This document shows positions 1 through 8,631 of a stretch of 38,634 nt of DNA, piece after piece (position 1 is the first letter of the stretch; the number at the start of each line of letters is the position of its first letter). Made by a program: the position numbers and the translations under genes. A model generated the notes under the pieces. That model made no database searches. It saw only the letters and a program-made list of their open reading frames with translations, and had not been told where the DNA came from. The stretch is from an uncultured Anaerolineales bacterium (GTDB lineage Bacteria > Chloroflexota > Anaerolineae > Anaerolineales > UBA4823): assembly GCA_937968125.1 (NCBI GenBank), contig CALBUI010000231.1, positions 1 to 38,634 of the forward strand, read 5' to 3'.

Positions 1-1
1 G

Positions 2-1030
2 AGTTTAGGTCATTTCGTCGCCCGGCGCCTGGGCCGTTCTGCCTACGAAAACTTGATTGAGCCATTAATGAGCGGTATTTATGCCGGCGACGGGGATAAG
101 CTCAGCCTGCAAGCCACCCTTCCCTACCTGCGCGATTTGGAACTTAAGCACGGGGGCCTGGTGAAAGGAGCCCTGGCAGCCCGTCGCGCCAGAGCTCAAA
201 AAGCAAACCAGGATGGAGATACTAATGGATCACCTCCCGCTCCTCGCAGCATCTTTCTGACGCCCATCACCGGTTTGGCTGAAATTACCGACGCGTTAAT
301 CAATTATTTGACAGCTGCCGGTGTGGACCTGCGCCTAAATACTCCTGTTCAAGGGATAATCCCCTCTCAGGATGGATATTCAATTCGCCTGGAAAATAGG
401 GATTCTCTTGATACCCAAAATATTATCCTGGCCACTCCTGCCTACGTTTCCGGAGACCTGCTGGCCGGATTTGCTCCCAAATTGTCTGCTGAACTGAAGT
501 CCATTGAATATGTGTCCACCGCCACCGTCACTCTTGCCTACCAAGAATCTGATCTTCCCCGCCCACTGGATGGTTATGGCTATGTCATCCCCCGCCGGGA
601 GGGACGCCGCGCTTTAGCCTGTACCTGGACCTCGACCAAGTTTCCTCACCGCGCCCCCGATGGTTACGCCCTCCTGCGGGTCTTCATCGGTCGGGCTGGC
701 CAGGAGGCCGAGATCCCCTGGGACGAGGCTGGCTTGTTGCGGGTCGCCCAGGATGAGCTGCGGGAAACGTTAGGCATCACCGTTAAACCACTGCTCACTC
801 GTGTCTTTCGCTGGGAAAGGGCGATGAGCCAATATAATATCGGCCATCCAGCTAGGCTGGAACGTGTCGATCACCTCCTGGGGTCACTGCCTGGGCTGGC
901 GTTGGCAGGGAATGGCTACCGGGGGATCGGCATCCCAGATTGCATTCACTCAGGAGAATTAGCTGTAGAACGCATATTGGAGGGCAAATATTTACCCTCA
1001 CCAATCCCAACTCAAATGGAGCGACCATGA
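2..1030 (+). CDS. Protoporphyrinogen oxidase (FAD amine-oxidase family), C-terminal part, 5' truncated by window
   Basis: Frame is open from base 2 ([41 protein letters not shown]...), matching the HemY/PPOX C-terminal pattern. Ends [24 protein letters not shown]. Overlaps hemL by 4 nt (ATGA) within a heme cluster. Confidence 0.88.
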   Translation, partial: SLGHFVARRLGRSAYENLIEPLMSGIYAGDGDKLSLQATLPYLRDLELKHGGLVKGALAARRARAQKANQDGDTNGSPPAPRSIFLTPITGLAEITDALINYLTAAGVDLRLNTPVQGIIPSQDGYSIRLENRDSLDTQNIILATPAYVSGDLLAGFAPKLSAELKSIEYVSTATVTLAYQESDLPRPLDGYGYVIPRREGRRALACTWTSTKFPHRAPDGYALLRVFIGRAGQEAEIPWDEAGLLRVAQDELRETLGITVKPLLTRVFRWERAMSQYNIGHPARLERVDHLLGSLPGLALAGNGYRGIGIPDCIHSGELAVERILEGKYLPSPIPTQMERP

Positions 1031-2313
1031 ACATCCAAACCTCAAAAGACCTTTTCCAACAAGCGCAATCTGTTTTACCAGGCGGCGTCGATTCGCCAGT
1101 CAGGGCTTTTCGCGCCGTAGGTGGGCAGCCCTTGTTCATCGAGCGCGGAGAAGGTCCCTACCTGTTCGATGTGGATGGAAATCGCTTCATTGATTACGTG
1201 CTCTCCTGGGGTCCACTCATCCTGGGACACGCTCATCCCGAGGTTGTTGCGGCTGTCCAAAAAGCAGCCGCCGGAGGTACCAGCTATGGCGCTCCAAGCC
1301 CACTTGAGATTGAACTCGGGCGTCTGGTTCAAGAGCTGATGCCCAACATCGAGCTGCTGCGCTTCGTCAACTCCGGCACGGAAGCCACCATGAGCGCCTT
1401 ACGTCTCGCCCGGGCTTTCACCAAGCGGAATAAGATCATCAAATTTGAGGGCTGCTATCATGGTCACGCCGATATGCTGTTAGTCCAGGCTGGTTCAGGT
1501 GTCGCCACGCTGGGATTACCGGATTCACCTGGCGTGCCCCCAGCCACCGTCCAGGACACGCTGGTGGCCAGGTTCAATGACCTGGATTCAGTTAGTGCGC
1601 TTTTCGAAGCTTATCCAGATGGAATCGCCGTCGTGATCGTCGAACCGGTCGCCGGCAACATGGGTGTAGTGCCTCCAGCGGATGGTTTTCTCTCCGGACT
1701 GCGCCAGCTCACCCAAGATAATGGATCCCTTTTAATCTTCGACGAAGTGATGACCGGCTTTCGCGTCCATCTCGGCGGCGCCCAGGCATTGTATGATGTT
1801 CAACCCGACCTGACCACCCTGGGCAAAGTCATCGGTGGCGGTTTACCAGTTGGTGCCTATGGCGGCCGGGCTGATATCATGAGCATGATCGCCCCCTCCG
1901 GCCCGGTCTACCAGGCTGGCACACTATCCGGCAACCCGCTCGCTATGGCTGCCGGGATCACCACGCTGGAGGTCTTGAAACGCCCTGACACCTGGCAGGC
2001 GCTTGAAGATGCGACCACAGTGCTCACCAATGGGATTGGGGATGCCGCCCAAGCAGCTGGTATTTCCATCTGGGGCAACCGGGTCGGCACCATGTTCGCC
2101 TCGTTCTTCACCGAAACCCCAGTCACCGATTGGGATTCAGCCAAAATCAGCGACACGGACCGCTTCGGGAGGTTCTTCCAGGGCTGCCTTGAACGCGGAG
2201 TGTACCTGGCTCCCTCTCAATTTGAAGCTGGCTTCATGTCGATTGCGCACGATGAACAGGTAGTTGCCGCGACCCTTGATGCAATGACAGAGGCGATGAA
2301 GGAGGTCCGATGA
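1027..2313 (+). CDS. hemL: Glutamate-1-semialdehyde 2,1-aminomutase
   Basis: [71 protein letters not shown]; class-III aminotransferase PLP motif [13 protein letters not shown]...[18 protein letters not shown]. Confidence 0.97.
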   Translation: MNIQTSKDLFQQAQSVLPGGVDSPVRAFRAVGGQPLFIERGEGPYLFDVDGNRFIDYVLSWGPLILGHAHPEVVAAVQKAAAGGTSYGAPSPLEIELGRLVQELMPNIELLRFVNSGTEATMSALRLARAFTKRNKIIKFEGCYHGHADMLLVQAGSGVATLGLPDSPGVPPATVQDTLVARFNDLDSVSALFEAYPDGIAVVIVEPVAGNMGVVPPADGFLSGLRQLTQDNGSLLIFDEVMTGFRVHLGGAQALYDVQPDLTTLGKVIGGGLPVGAYGGRADIMSMIAPSGPVYQAGTLSGNPLAMAAGITTLEVLKRPDTWQALEDATTVLTNGIGDAAQAAGISIWGNRVGTMFASFFTETPVTDWDSAKISDTDRFGRFFQGCLERGVYLAPSQFEAGFMSIAHDEQVVAATLDAMTEAMKEVR

Positions 2314-2732
2314 ACCGCAAAAAAATAGGCAATCTCCTGACTTTGCTTGGCGTTTTGGCCTGGGTACCGTTCTTATATCTGATCGCCATTGGTCAAGAAC
2401 CATCCATCTTCCCATTTTTGATTGTTCATCTTACTGGCGTGCTGATCGGTTCGCAGCTGCGGCGCAGCGCTTCACCATCGAGAGGCAAGCTTTCCCGTCG
2501 GCAATTGATCGGTCGTATCATGATCATCCTCGGCGTTATCGCCTGGGCTCCGTATCTCTACCAGAAAGAACTCCTGAGCCAACCGATCGAGATTACCCCA
2601 TACCTGACCGTTCATCTCACCGGTGTACTGGGAGGTATAGCCTTGATGCTCAGCGTGCCGTTGACCCGCTATCTTCAGGGCAGGCTCAGTCCCGCAAGTC
2701 CGGTGGCTGACGAGCTCGATCCCACTGGATAG
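2310..2732 (+). CDS. Small integral membrane protein with two tandem homologous segments, embedded in the heme cluster
   Basis: Overlaps the hemL stop by 4 nt (ATGA). Two similar hydrophobic units: [41 protein letters not shown] and [42 protein letters not shown]. Confidence 0.85.
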   Translation: MNRKKIGNLLTLLGVLAWVPFLYLIAIGQEPSIFPFLIVHLTGVLIGSQLRRSASPSRGKLSRRQLIGRIMIILGVIAWAPYLYQKELLSQPIEITPYLTVHLTGVLGGIALMLSVPLTRYLQGRLSPASPVADELDPTG

Positions 2733-2749
2733 GTAGTTAAAAACAAACC

Positions 2750-3799
2750 ATGACCAATTCCGAACCAACCTCTCGCTTCCTGCGTGCCTGCCACCGCCTG
2801 CCGATTGACACCACGCCTGTCTGGCTGATGCGCCAGGCCGGGCGCTACATGGCCGAATACCGTACCCTGCGCGCCAAACACAGCATGCTGGAGATGATCA
2901 CCACCCCCGAACTGGCTGCCGAGATCACCCTCCAGCCGATCGAGGCTTTCGATCTGGATGCGGCCATCATCTTCGCCGATATACTGCCCCCCTTGATCGG
3001 CATGGGCCTGGACCTGGAATTCGTTCCCGGGAAAGGACCCGTCATCCACAACCCGATATCCTCAGCTGAGGATATCAAACGAATCCTGACTCCCCCAACC
3101 GAGCAGATTCTATCTCCGACTCTGGAAGCCATCAAACTCGTCACCCAGGAACTGGAGCCCAGGAATATCCCCTTGATCGGTTTCGCCGGGGCGCCCTTCA
3201 CCCTGGCCAGCTACGCCATCGAAGGCGGTGGTTCTAAGGATTATGCCAAGACAAAAGCGCTGATGTACAGTGATCCGGCTTCATGGCAGCTGTTAATGGA
3301 AAAACTGGTTACGGTCCAGGCGGATTATCTGCTCGCGCAGGCGAAGGCAGGTGCGGCCGCACTGCAGGTTTTCGACTCCTGGGCTGGTCTAGCCCTTGGT
3401 CAAGAGTCTTATAAGCGCTTTGTTGCACCGTACAATACCAGTCTATTCAAGATGCTTAGAGGTGCTTCAGTCCCGGTGATCAACTTCAGCACCGGCACAA
3501 CCTCCTACCTGGAGGACGTAGCCGCCTGCGGCGGGGAAGTTATTGGTGTCGACTTCCGTATGCCGTTAGGAGCTGCCTGGGGTAAAATCGGATTTGACCG
3601 CGCCATCCAGGGCAACCTGGACCCAATGACCTTGTTGGCACCCTGGAGCGAAACTCAATACCATATCGACCAGGTATTGGACCAGGCTGCGGGTAGACCA
3701 GGGCACATCTTTAATTTGGGTCACGGTCTGCACAAGACAACGCCAGTGGAGAATGTCAGGCGATTGGTGGACTACATCCACGTTCAGTCTAGCAATTAG
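2750..3799 (+). CDS. hemE: Uroporphyrinogen decarboxylase
   Basis: RFLRACHRLPIDTTPVWLMRQAGRYMAEYR...IIFADILPPLIGMGL...GFAGAPFTLASYAIEGGGSKDY...FNLGHGLHKTTPVENVRRLVDYIH. Confidence 0.97.
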   Translation: MTNSEPTSRFLRACHRLPIDTTPVWLMRQAGRYMAEYRTLRAKHSMLEMITTPELAAEITLQPIEAFDLDAAIIFADILPPLIGMGLDLEFVPGKGPVIHNPISSAEDIKRILTPPTEQILSPTLEAIKLVTQELEPRNIPLIGFAGAPFTLASYAIEGGGSKDYAKTKALMYSDPASWQLLMEKLVTVQADYLLAQAKAGAAALQVFDSWAGLALGQESYKRFVAPYNTSLFKMLRGASVPVINFSTGTTSYLEDVAACGGEVIGVDFRMPLGAAWGKIGFDRAIQGNLDPMTLLAPWSETQYHIDQVLDQAAGRPGHIFNLGHGLHKTTPVENVRRLVDYIHVQSSN

Positions 3800-3820
3800 G
3801 ATCCGGGGGAAAATAAGAAA

Positions 3821-3851
3821 AGAGATAGCCACGTTCGAGGAGGCTATCTCT
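3821..3851 (-). terminator. Hairpin terminator between convergent hemE and the anti-sigma gene (best U-tract on minus strand)
   Basis: AGAGATAGCC / GGCTATCTCT perfect 10-bp stem. Read on the minus strand it is followed by TTTTCTTATTTT. Confidence 0.75.
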
Positions 3852-3866
3852 ACGTATACTTCATAT

Positions 3867-4676
3867 TTATGGCTTGAAAACCAGACTTTCAGCTAACTCG
3901 ATCAGACCTGCTTGATCGAGATATTCAATTTCCTCGACATTCCCGTACTTGGCGATCTCAAACCAGATATCGTTTTGCAACCAGCGCAGGCGGAAAATAG
4001 CTGCTTCAGGGTTCCAGGTGGCCAAAATCTCTCCTGGATATACCACAAATGTACCTTGCACGAACTCCCCCTCTAATTCACCAACCATTACAGGGATTAT
4101 CGCCTCGGCAGGTACATTATCCCAATCAGATTGGTTGAAGCCATCCGGCGATTGTTGAATGATGAGATGGCCGCCTTTACCCTGGGTTTCATATTCGAGG
4201 TTAATCACATTGCCGTATAACCTCGCACCCAGATACTCAAAACCCTCCGGTAGATAAGGGAGTTCGGCGGCATCGAAACCAACTTGTGCTTCCGCCTCAG
4301 CGGCACTAATCAGTGGAGCAGGTGGCATGGCTGTGGGCTGAAGGGCTTCCGGAGCATTGGAAACAATTTGCGAGTCATCCAATGGGAAGGTTGTATTCTC
4401 CGCAATTCTGAAGAACTGCAAAACGCTTTGAGCAATGGACCGCCCCTGTGGGGTTGCCAGAGCGATCACGATCAGAGCAACAACCATCAAGAATGCGAAT
4501 GCGAGACGCGGAGTGCGCTGCGATTTAATTGTATACATATCTATTCCTTGTTGATTTAAGTGGGATTCTCCCGCAACAAGGCTGGCTTTCACAGCAGGCC
4601 AGAGTTGAACTTGCGAAGATGGAATTTCCTCTTCCAGGGCTTCCTGCAAAATGGACTTAATTTCTTTCTTATCCAT
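3867..4676 (-). CDS. Membrane-anchored anti-sigma-factor-like protein with DUF4367-like extracytoplasmic domain
   Basis: Single TM (LAFAFLMVVALIVIALATPQG), C-terminal AEAQVGFDAAELPYLPEGFEYLGARLYGNVINLEYETQGKGGHLIIQQSP. Directly downstream of the ECF sigma gene. Confidence 0.75.
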   Translation of the reverse strand: MDKKEIKSILQEALEEEIPSSQVQLWPAVKASLVAGESHLNQQGIDMYTIKSQRTPRLAFAFLMVVALIVIALATPQGRSIAQSVLQFFRIAENTTFPLDDSQIVSNAPEALQPTAMPPAPLISAAEAEAQVGFDAAELPYLPEGFEYLGARLYGNVINLEYETQGKGGHLIIQQSPDGFNQSDWDNVPAEAIIPVMVGELEGEFVQGTFVVYPGEILATWNPEAAIFRLRWLQNDIWFEIAKYGNVEEIEYLDQAGLIELAESLVFKP

Positions 4677-4679
4677 AAC

Positions 4680-5249
4680 TTACTCCAATCCGCCTTGGGG
4701 TGCTTTTATCAGGCTGCGCAGTCGTTTCCTCGCATCTCGCAACCACCATTTAATCGTGCTTAGTGGACGTCCTGTTTCTATGGACATATCCTTCATGCTC
4801 ATATCGAAGAAATAGCGCATAACGATCACTGCCCGTTGCCCGGGAGGCAAACTCTGGATAGCATTTAGGATCATCAGTCGATTCTCTTTCAGCATCACCA
4901 GCTGCTCAGGTCGTGGGTCTGGATCAGTAAACCATTTGGCAAGTTTCCTGGTTGGTTCATCCAGTTGTCTTTCGAATGAAACATCACGTTCCTGTTTTTT
5001 AGCAAGTTTGACAGCATCGTTGACCACAATCCGGTAGAACCAAGGTGCAAATGGGCGCTCAATGTCAAACTGATCGATGCGTTCTGCGACTTTTATAAAG
5101 GCCATTTGCACGATATCCTCTGCCAACTGGCGGTCGCACAAGATCAGGTATGCCGCGTGGACAGCCTGTGCCTGATAACGATTTACAAGTGTTTCGAGAC
5201 CGTTCAACTCTCCTTGCTTCAAGCGGGAGATTGCTTTTCGATCTTCCAT
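4680..5249 (-). CDS. ECF-type RNA polymerase sigma factor (sigma-70 family)
   Basis: MEDRKAISRLKQGELNGLETLVNRYQAQAVHAAYLILCDRQLAEDIVQMAFIKVAERIDQF...PFAPWFYRIVVNDAVK; sigma-4 region SLPPGQRAVIVMRYFFDMSMKDMSIETGRPLSTIKWWLRDARKRLR. ORF can extend to 5264; the internal ATG is favoured. Confidence 0.92.
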   Translation of the reverse strand: MEDRKAISRLKQGELNGLETLVNRYQAQAVHAAYLILCDRQLAEDIVQMAFIKVAERIDQFDIERPFAPWFYRIVVNDAVKLAKKQERDVSFERQLDEPTRKLAKWFTDPDPRPEQLVMLKENRLMILNAIQSLPPGQRAVIVMRYFFDMSMKDMSIETGRPLSTIKWWLRDARKRLRSLIKAPQGGLE

Positions 5250-5484
5250 GCATGGAACTTCCATAAGAATTCTCTACATATATTATCCAGTAAATGGTCA
5301 AAAAGATAGCAAATTCTAAATCTTTCTCCCCACGTATACCGTGAATAGCCCCTTGATCAATTGACGATGAGGAATCGGTTATCACTTTGCATCCATTAAA
5401 TTGGGAGATTTATTCATATCCTGGGAGGTTCTATGATAAAAATGTAGGCCACCATACATCTCCATAATTTAAAAGGATAACCTG

Positions 5485-6609
5485 ATGCAAATCCCTGCTT
5501 TCCAATTAGAACGCTACTTCGCCAGATATGAATTCTCTGCCCGCTACCTGCTCTCCAGCTCAGACTGCGAATCGCTATCAATGAGCGAGCTATTGTCCAT
5601 GGCTGATCCTGAAATGACTGACGCCTGGGAGACCTTGAAGCTGGGCTACACCGAATCTTGGGGACACCCGCTGCTCCGGGAAGAGATCGCCCGGATATAC
5701 GAGCAGGTCGCTGCAGATGGCGTGATCACCGTTGTCCCTGAAGAAGGCATCTTCTTAGCTATGCATGCCTTGTTGGAACCCGGCGATCACGTCGTTTGCA
5801 CCTTCCCCGCCTACCAGTCCTTGTATGAAATCGCCCGCGCCATCGGTTGTGAAGTCTCGACCTGGGAGCCGGATGAAGAGCGTGGCTGGTATTTCGATAT
5901 TGATGATTTGGAATCCAAGCTGAGGCCCAACACCAAGCTGGTCGTGGTCAATTTCCCCCACAATCCCACTGGTTTCATGCCCACCCGGGCTGATTTTGCC
6001 GCCCTGGTGGAATTGGTCAGCAAACAGGGCTGGTATTTGTTATCAGATGAAATGTACCGCTTCCTGGAGGTCGCACCGGGCACCACTTTGCCCGCAGCCT
6101 GCGATCTCTACGAACGCGCCTATTCCCTATCTGGGCTGTCCAAGTCCTTTGGGCTGCCAGGCCTACGCGCCGGCTGGTTGGCGACGCAAGATCTCCAGGG
6201 ACTGGAGCGCATCAGCCAGTTGAAAGATTACACAACCATCTGCGCCAGCGCACCCAGCGAGCTGCTGGCCACCATCGCCCTGCGGAGCAAGGAGCGGATT
6301 CTCATAGAGCAGAACGAACGGACTCGCCGCAATCTCTCCATCTTGGATGCCTTTTTTGAACGCTACCAGGACCAGTTCAGCTGGAACCGGCCCAAAGGCG
6401 GCTCGATCAGCTTCCCTAGAATGCTGGCGGTCGAGGATACCTTTGCCTTCAGCGAGCAGGTCGTGGCCGAGACTGGAATCATGTTGGCCCCGTCGAGAGC
6501 CTTCCAGTACAGCGATAACCACCTGCGCATCGGATTTGGCCGGGAGAATCTCCCCAAGGTAGTGGATCTATTCAGCCAGTACCTGGACGAGCGTTTTATC
6601 CACAATTAA
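5485..6609 (+). CDS. PLP-dependent aminotransferase class I/II
   Basis: VVVNFPHNPTGFMP...LLSDEMYRFLE...AYSLSGLSKSFGLPGLRAGWLATQD, with the PLP lysine in the SLSGLSKSFGLPGLR motif. Confidence 0.92.
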   Translation: MQIPAFQLERYFARYEFSARYLLSSSDCESLSMSELLSMADPEMTDAWETLKLGYTESWGHPLLREEIARIYEQVAADGVITVVPEEGIFLAMHALLEPGDHVVCTFPAYQSLYEIARAIGCEVSTWEPDEERGWYFDIDDLESKLRPNTKLVVVNFPHNPTGFMPTRADFAALVELVSKQGWYLLSDEMYRFLEVAPGTTLPAACDLYERAYSLSGLSKSFGLPGLRAGWLATQDLQGLERISQLKDYTTICASAPSELLATIALRSKERILIEQNERTRRNLSILDAFFERYQDQFSWNRPKGGSISFPRMLAVEDTFAFSEQVVAETGIMLAPSRAFQYSDNHLRIGFGRENLPKVVDLFSQYLDERFIHN

Positions 6610-6714
6610 CTCTTCATCGATCGGTCACTTGATCTAGAATCGGATTGTATAATACCCGTAGCCCAGGCACCTCAACATAATCATCGCTACCTCAATACCA
6701 GGAGCTGCATTCCT

Positions 6715-7314
6715 TTGGAATTTCCCAACGCTCACCTGATTACAAATCCAATGCGCGATCTTTATTATGAGATCGAAATTGACGCTAATCCGGAGATGAT
6801 CTGGCCCTGGATTCAGCAATTTGGCTACCATCGCGGCGGCTGGTACATCGACACCTGGTGGGATGAGTTTGAGCAGAAGTATTTCTGGCCCAATGTCGTA
6901 CCCAAAGAAGCTCGCGGTACTCACAAGCCTCCCGCCAATGAGATTTTAGCGGAGTATCAAGATATAAAAATTGGGGACACCATCCCCGATGGTCCGCCTG
7001 GTTCTGCATACTACGAGGTGGTAGCCCTCGAACCCAACCAGCTCTTGCAGCTTTACGCCACCACCCACCTGAAATACATGGCGCCCCAGTTTGTCTACAA
7101 GACCAGGTATGCGCCAAGCGGAGCCTTCTGCTGGGCTTTCATTATCGAGCAGTTGGAAGATGACCATTCTCGTCTAATCAGCTGGTGGCGGGTGGAGGTT
7201 TATCCAGAATTTTGGTTTACTTTATTAAAACCATTCCTGATCCTCGTCGACAGCGCTCACCAGAGGGAAATTCTGAAGGGCATCAAGAAAAGAGTCGAAA
7301 AGGAAAACAATTAA
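6715..7314 (+). CDS. SRPBCC-like (START/Bet v1-type) domain protein
   Basis: YYEIEIDANPEMIWPWIQQFGYHRGGWYIDTWWDEFEQKYFWPNVVPKEARG...GDTIPDGPPGSAYYEVVALEPNQLLQLYATTHL; TTG start. Confidence 0.7.
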   Translation: MEFPNAHLITNPMRDLYYEIEIDANPEMIWPWIQQFGYHRGGWYIDTWWDEFEQKYFWPNVVPKEARGTHKPPANEILAEYQDIKIGDTIPDGPPGSAYYEVVALEPNQLLQLYATTHLKYMAPQFVYKTRYAPSGAFCWAFIIEQLEDDHSRLISWWRVEVYPEFWFTLLKPFLILVDSAHQREILKGIKKRVEKENN

Positions 7315-7315
7315 T

Positions 7316-7852
7316 ATGGAATCACAAAACAATCGTGGGACCGTGGTCGCGGTCTGCAAAAAAGCTCAGCCGGGCATCCCCAAAATCTCGGTGGAAGCTA
7401 TCCACCTGATGGAAAACTACGGCGTTGAAGAGGATTATCACGCCGGCAAATTCGTCCGTCACCGCTACCTGGCCAGGAAAGATCCCACCGTGCCGAACGT
7501 TCGCCAGGTGCTGATCATCGATACGACCATGCTCTCATTTCTGGCTGACCAGGACATCCACCTGGAACCGGGCATGATGGGTGAGAACCTCGTCCTGGAC
7601 GGCATCTCCGTAATGGATATGGTGCTCGGGACGCAGCTCGAAGTTGGTGAGGCGCTGCTGGAAATGACCGAAGTCCGCCAACCCTGCTACCAGCTAAACG
7701 AGTCGCATCCACGGCTGCTAAAATGTGTAGAGAATTCGGGAAGCGGTTCTGGCTCCCACAACGCAGGCATGATGGCGCGCATAGTAAAGGGTGGCTGGGT
7801 GCAACCGGGAGATTCTGTACTCGTTGTTCCCCAAACAAAATTAGATGCTTAG
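7316..7852 (+). CDS. MOSC domain-containing protein
   Basis: VCKKAQPGIPKISVEAIHLMENYGVEEDYHAGKFVRH...RQVLIIDTTML...GMMGENLVLDGISVMDMVLGTQLEVGEALLEMTEVRQPCYQLN...GMMARIVKGGWVQPGDSVLVV: MOSC pattern with conserved Cys. Confidence 0.85.
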   Translation: MESQNNRGTVVAVCKKAQPGIPKISVEAIHLMENYGVEEDYHAGKFVRHRYLARKDPTVPNVRQVLIIDTTMLSFLADQDIHLEPGMMGENLVLDGISVMDMVLGTQLEVGEALLEMTEVRQPCYQLNESHPRLLKCVENSGSGSGSHNAGMMARIVKGGWVQPGDSVLVVPQTKLDA

Positions 7853-7949
7853 GTGTTTATCATTCTAAAAGTAGTTTAATTGGTGGAGGTATTGATTATT
7901 TTTACCGTGAGCAGGAAAATATCTTGAATCATTTTGCCAAATAGTGAAA

Positions 7950-8203
7950 TGCACACGGCAGTAGCGATTTTTTTAAATAATGAATATGGCAAAAACAGGA
8001 GCAAGATGGATTCATACCAGTTATTTTATGATTTTAAAATAGGCCCCAAGAACGCTGGATATTACACCATCACCAGTAAAGGGGATCACATCATTATGCT
8101 GGCCAAGTTTGTGCTGGAAGGTGAAACCTACGAAAATTTATTCGAAATCAAGCATGATGGGTTCATCGTGACCGCGTTTAAGACAGGCCATGGCAAATGG
8201 TAA
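7950..8203 (+). CDS. Hypothetical protein (ORF may use upstream TTG at 7934)
   Basis: Open frame MHTAVAIFLNNEYGKNRSKMDSYQLFYDFKIGPKNAGYYTITSKGDHIIMLAKFVLEGETYENLFEIKHDG. Abuts the next ORF by 3 nt; no family recognised. Confidence 0.45.
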
Positions 8204-8206
8204 TCC

Positions 8207-8494
8207 ATGCAAAATTACGAAGCAAACCATTATCCAACGTCAGCCTATCCTCTATTACTCCCGAGGGTAGAAGAGAAGTTTGTCTACATCTCTGTAGATG
8301 AAGGAACGGGGGAGATAGCTGGCGAGACAATGCTTGAACGCACCGGTGATGTGATCACGGAGACGCGTCAAGGTCAACTACTTCGCCAGTTCAGGATGAA
8401 GGGTGACATCCCGATTGAGATCGACTGGGGTGGGCCTATCTCTACGCTCCGAGACAGTCTTGTTGAGGCTAAGGCTGGAAGCCCTCTCGAGTAG
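8207..8494 (+). CDS. Hypothetical protein
   Basis: ATG ORF directly after the previous ORF; MQNYEANHYPTSAYPLLLPRVEEKFVYISVDEGTGEIAGETMLERTGDVITETRQGQLLRQF. No recognised family. Confidence 0.4.
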   Translation: MQNYEANHYPTSAYPLLLPRVEEKFVYISVDEGTGEIAGETMLERTGDVITETRQGQLLRQFRMKGDIPIEIDWGGPISTLRDSLVEAKAGSPLE

Positions 8495-8631
8495 AAATTA
8501 TCCAATGGCGACCGACAAAATCTCACGCAAAACACAAAATTAAATAACCAAAAATTCAACTATCATGTTGAGCACAGACAGTTTCAAGTTGCAGCCCCAG
8601 GTATGGTAGAGGTTGGTACAATCCCCAGAGT

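Noticed and set aside
6163-6522. 119-aa minus-strand ORF within the aminotransferase
   Set aside because: Antisense to a conserved PLP enzyme with no recognisable domain.
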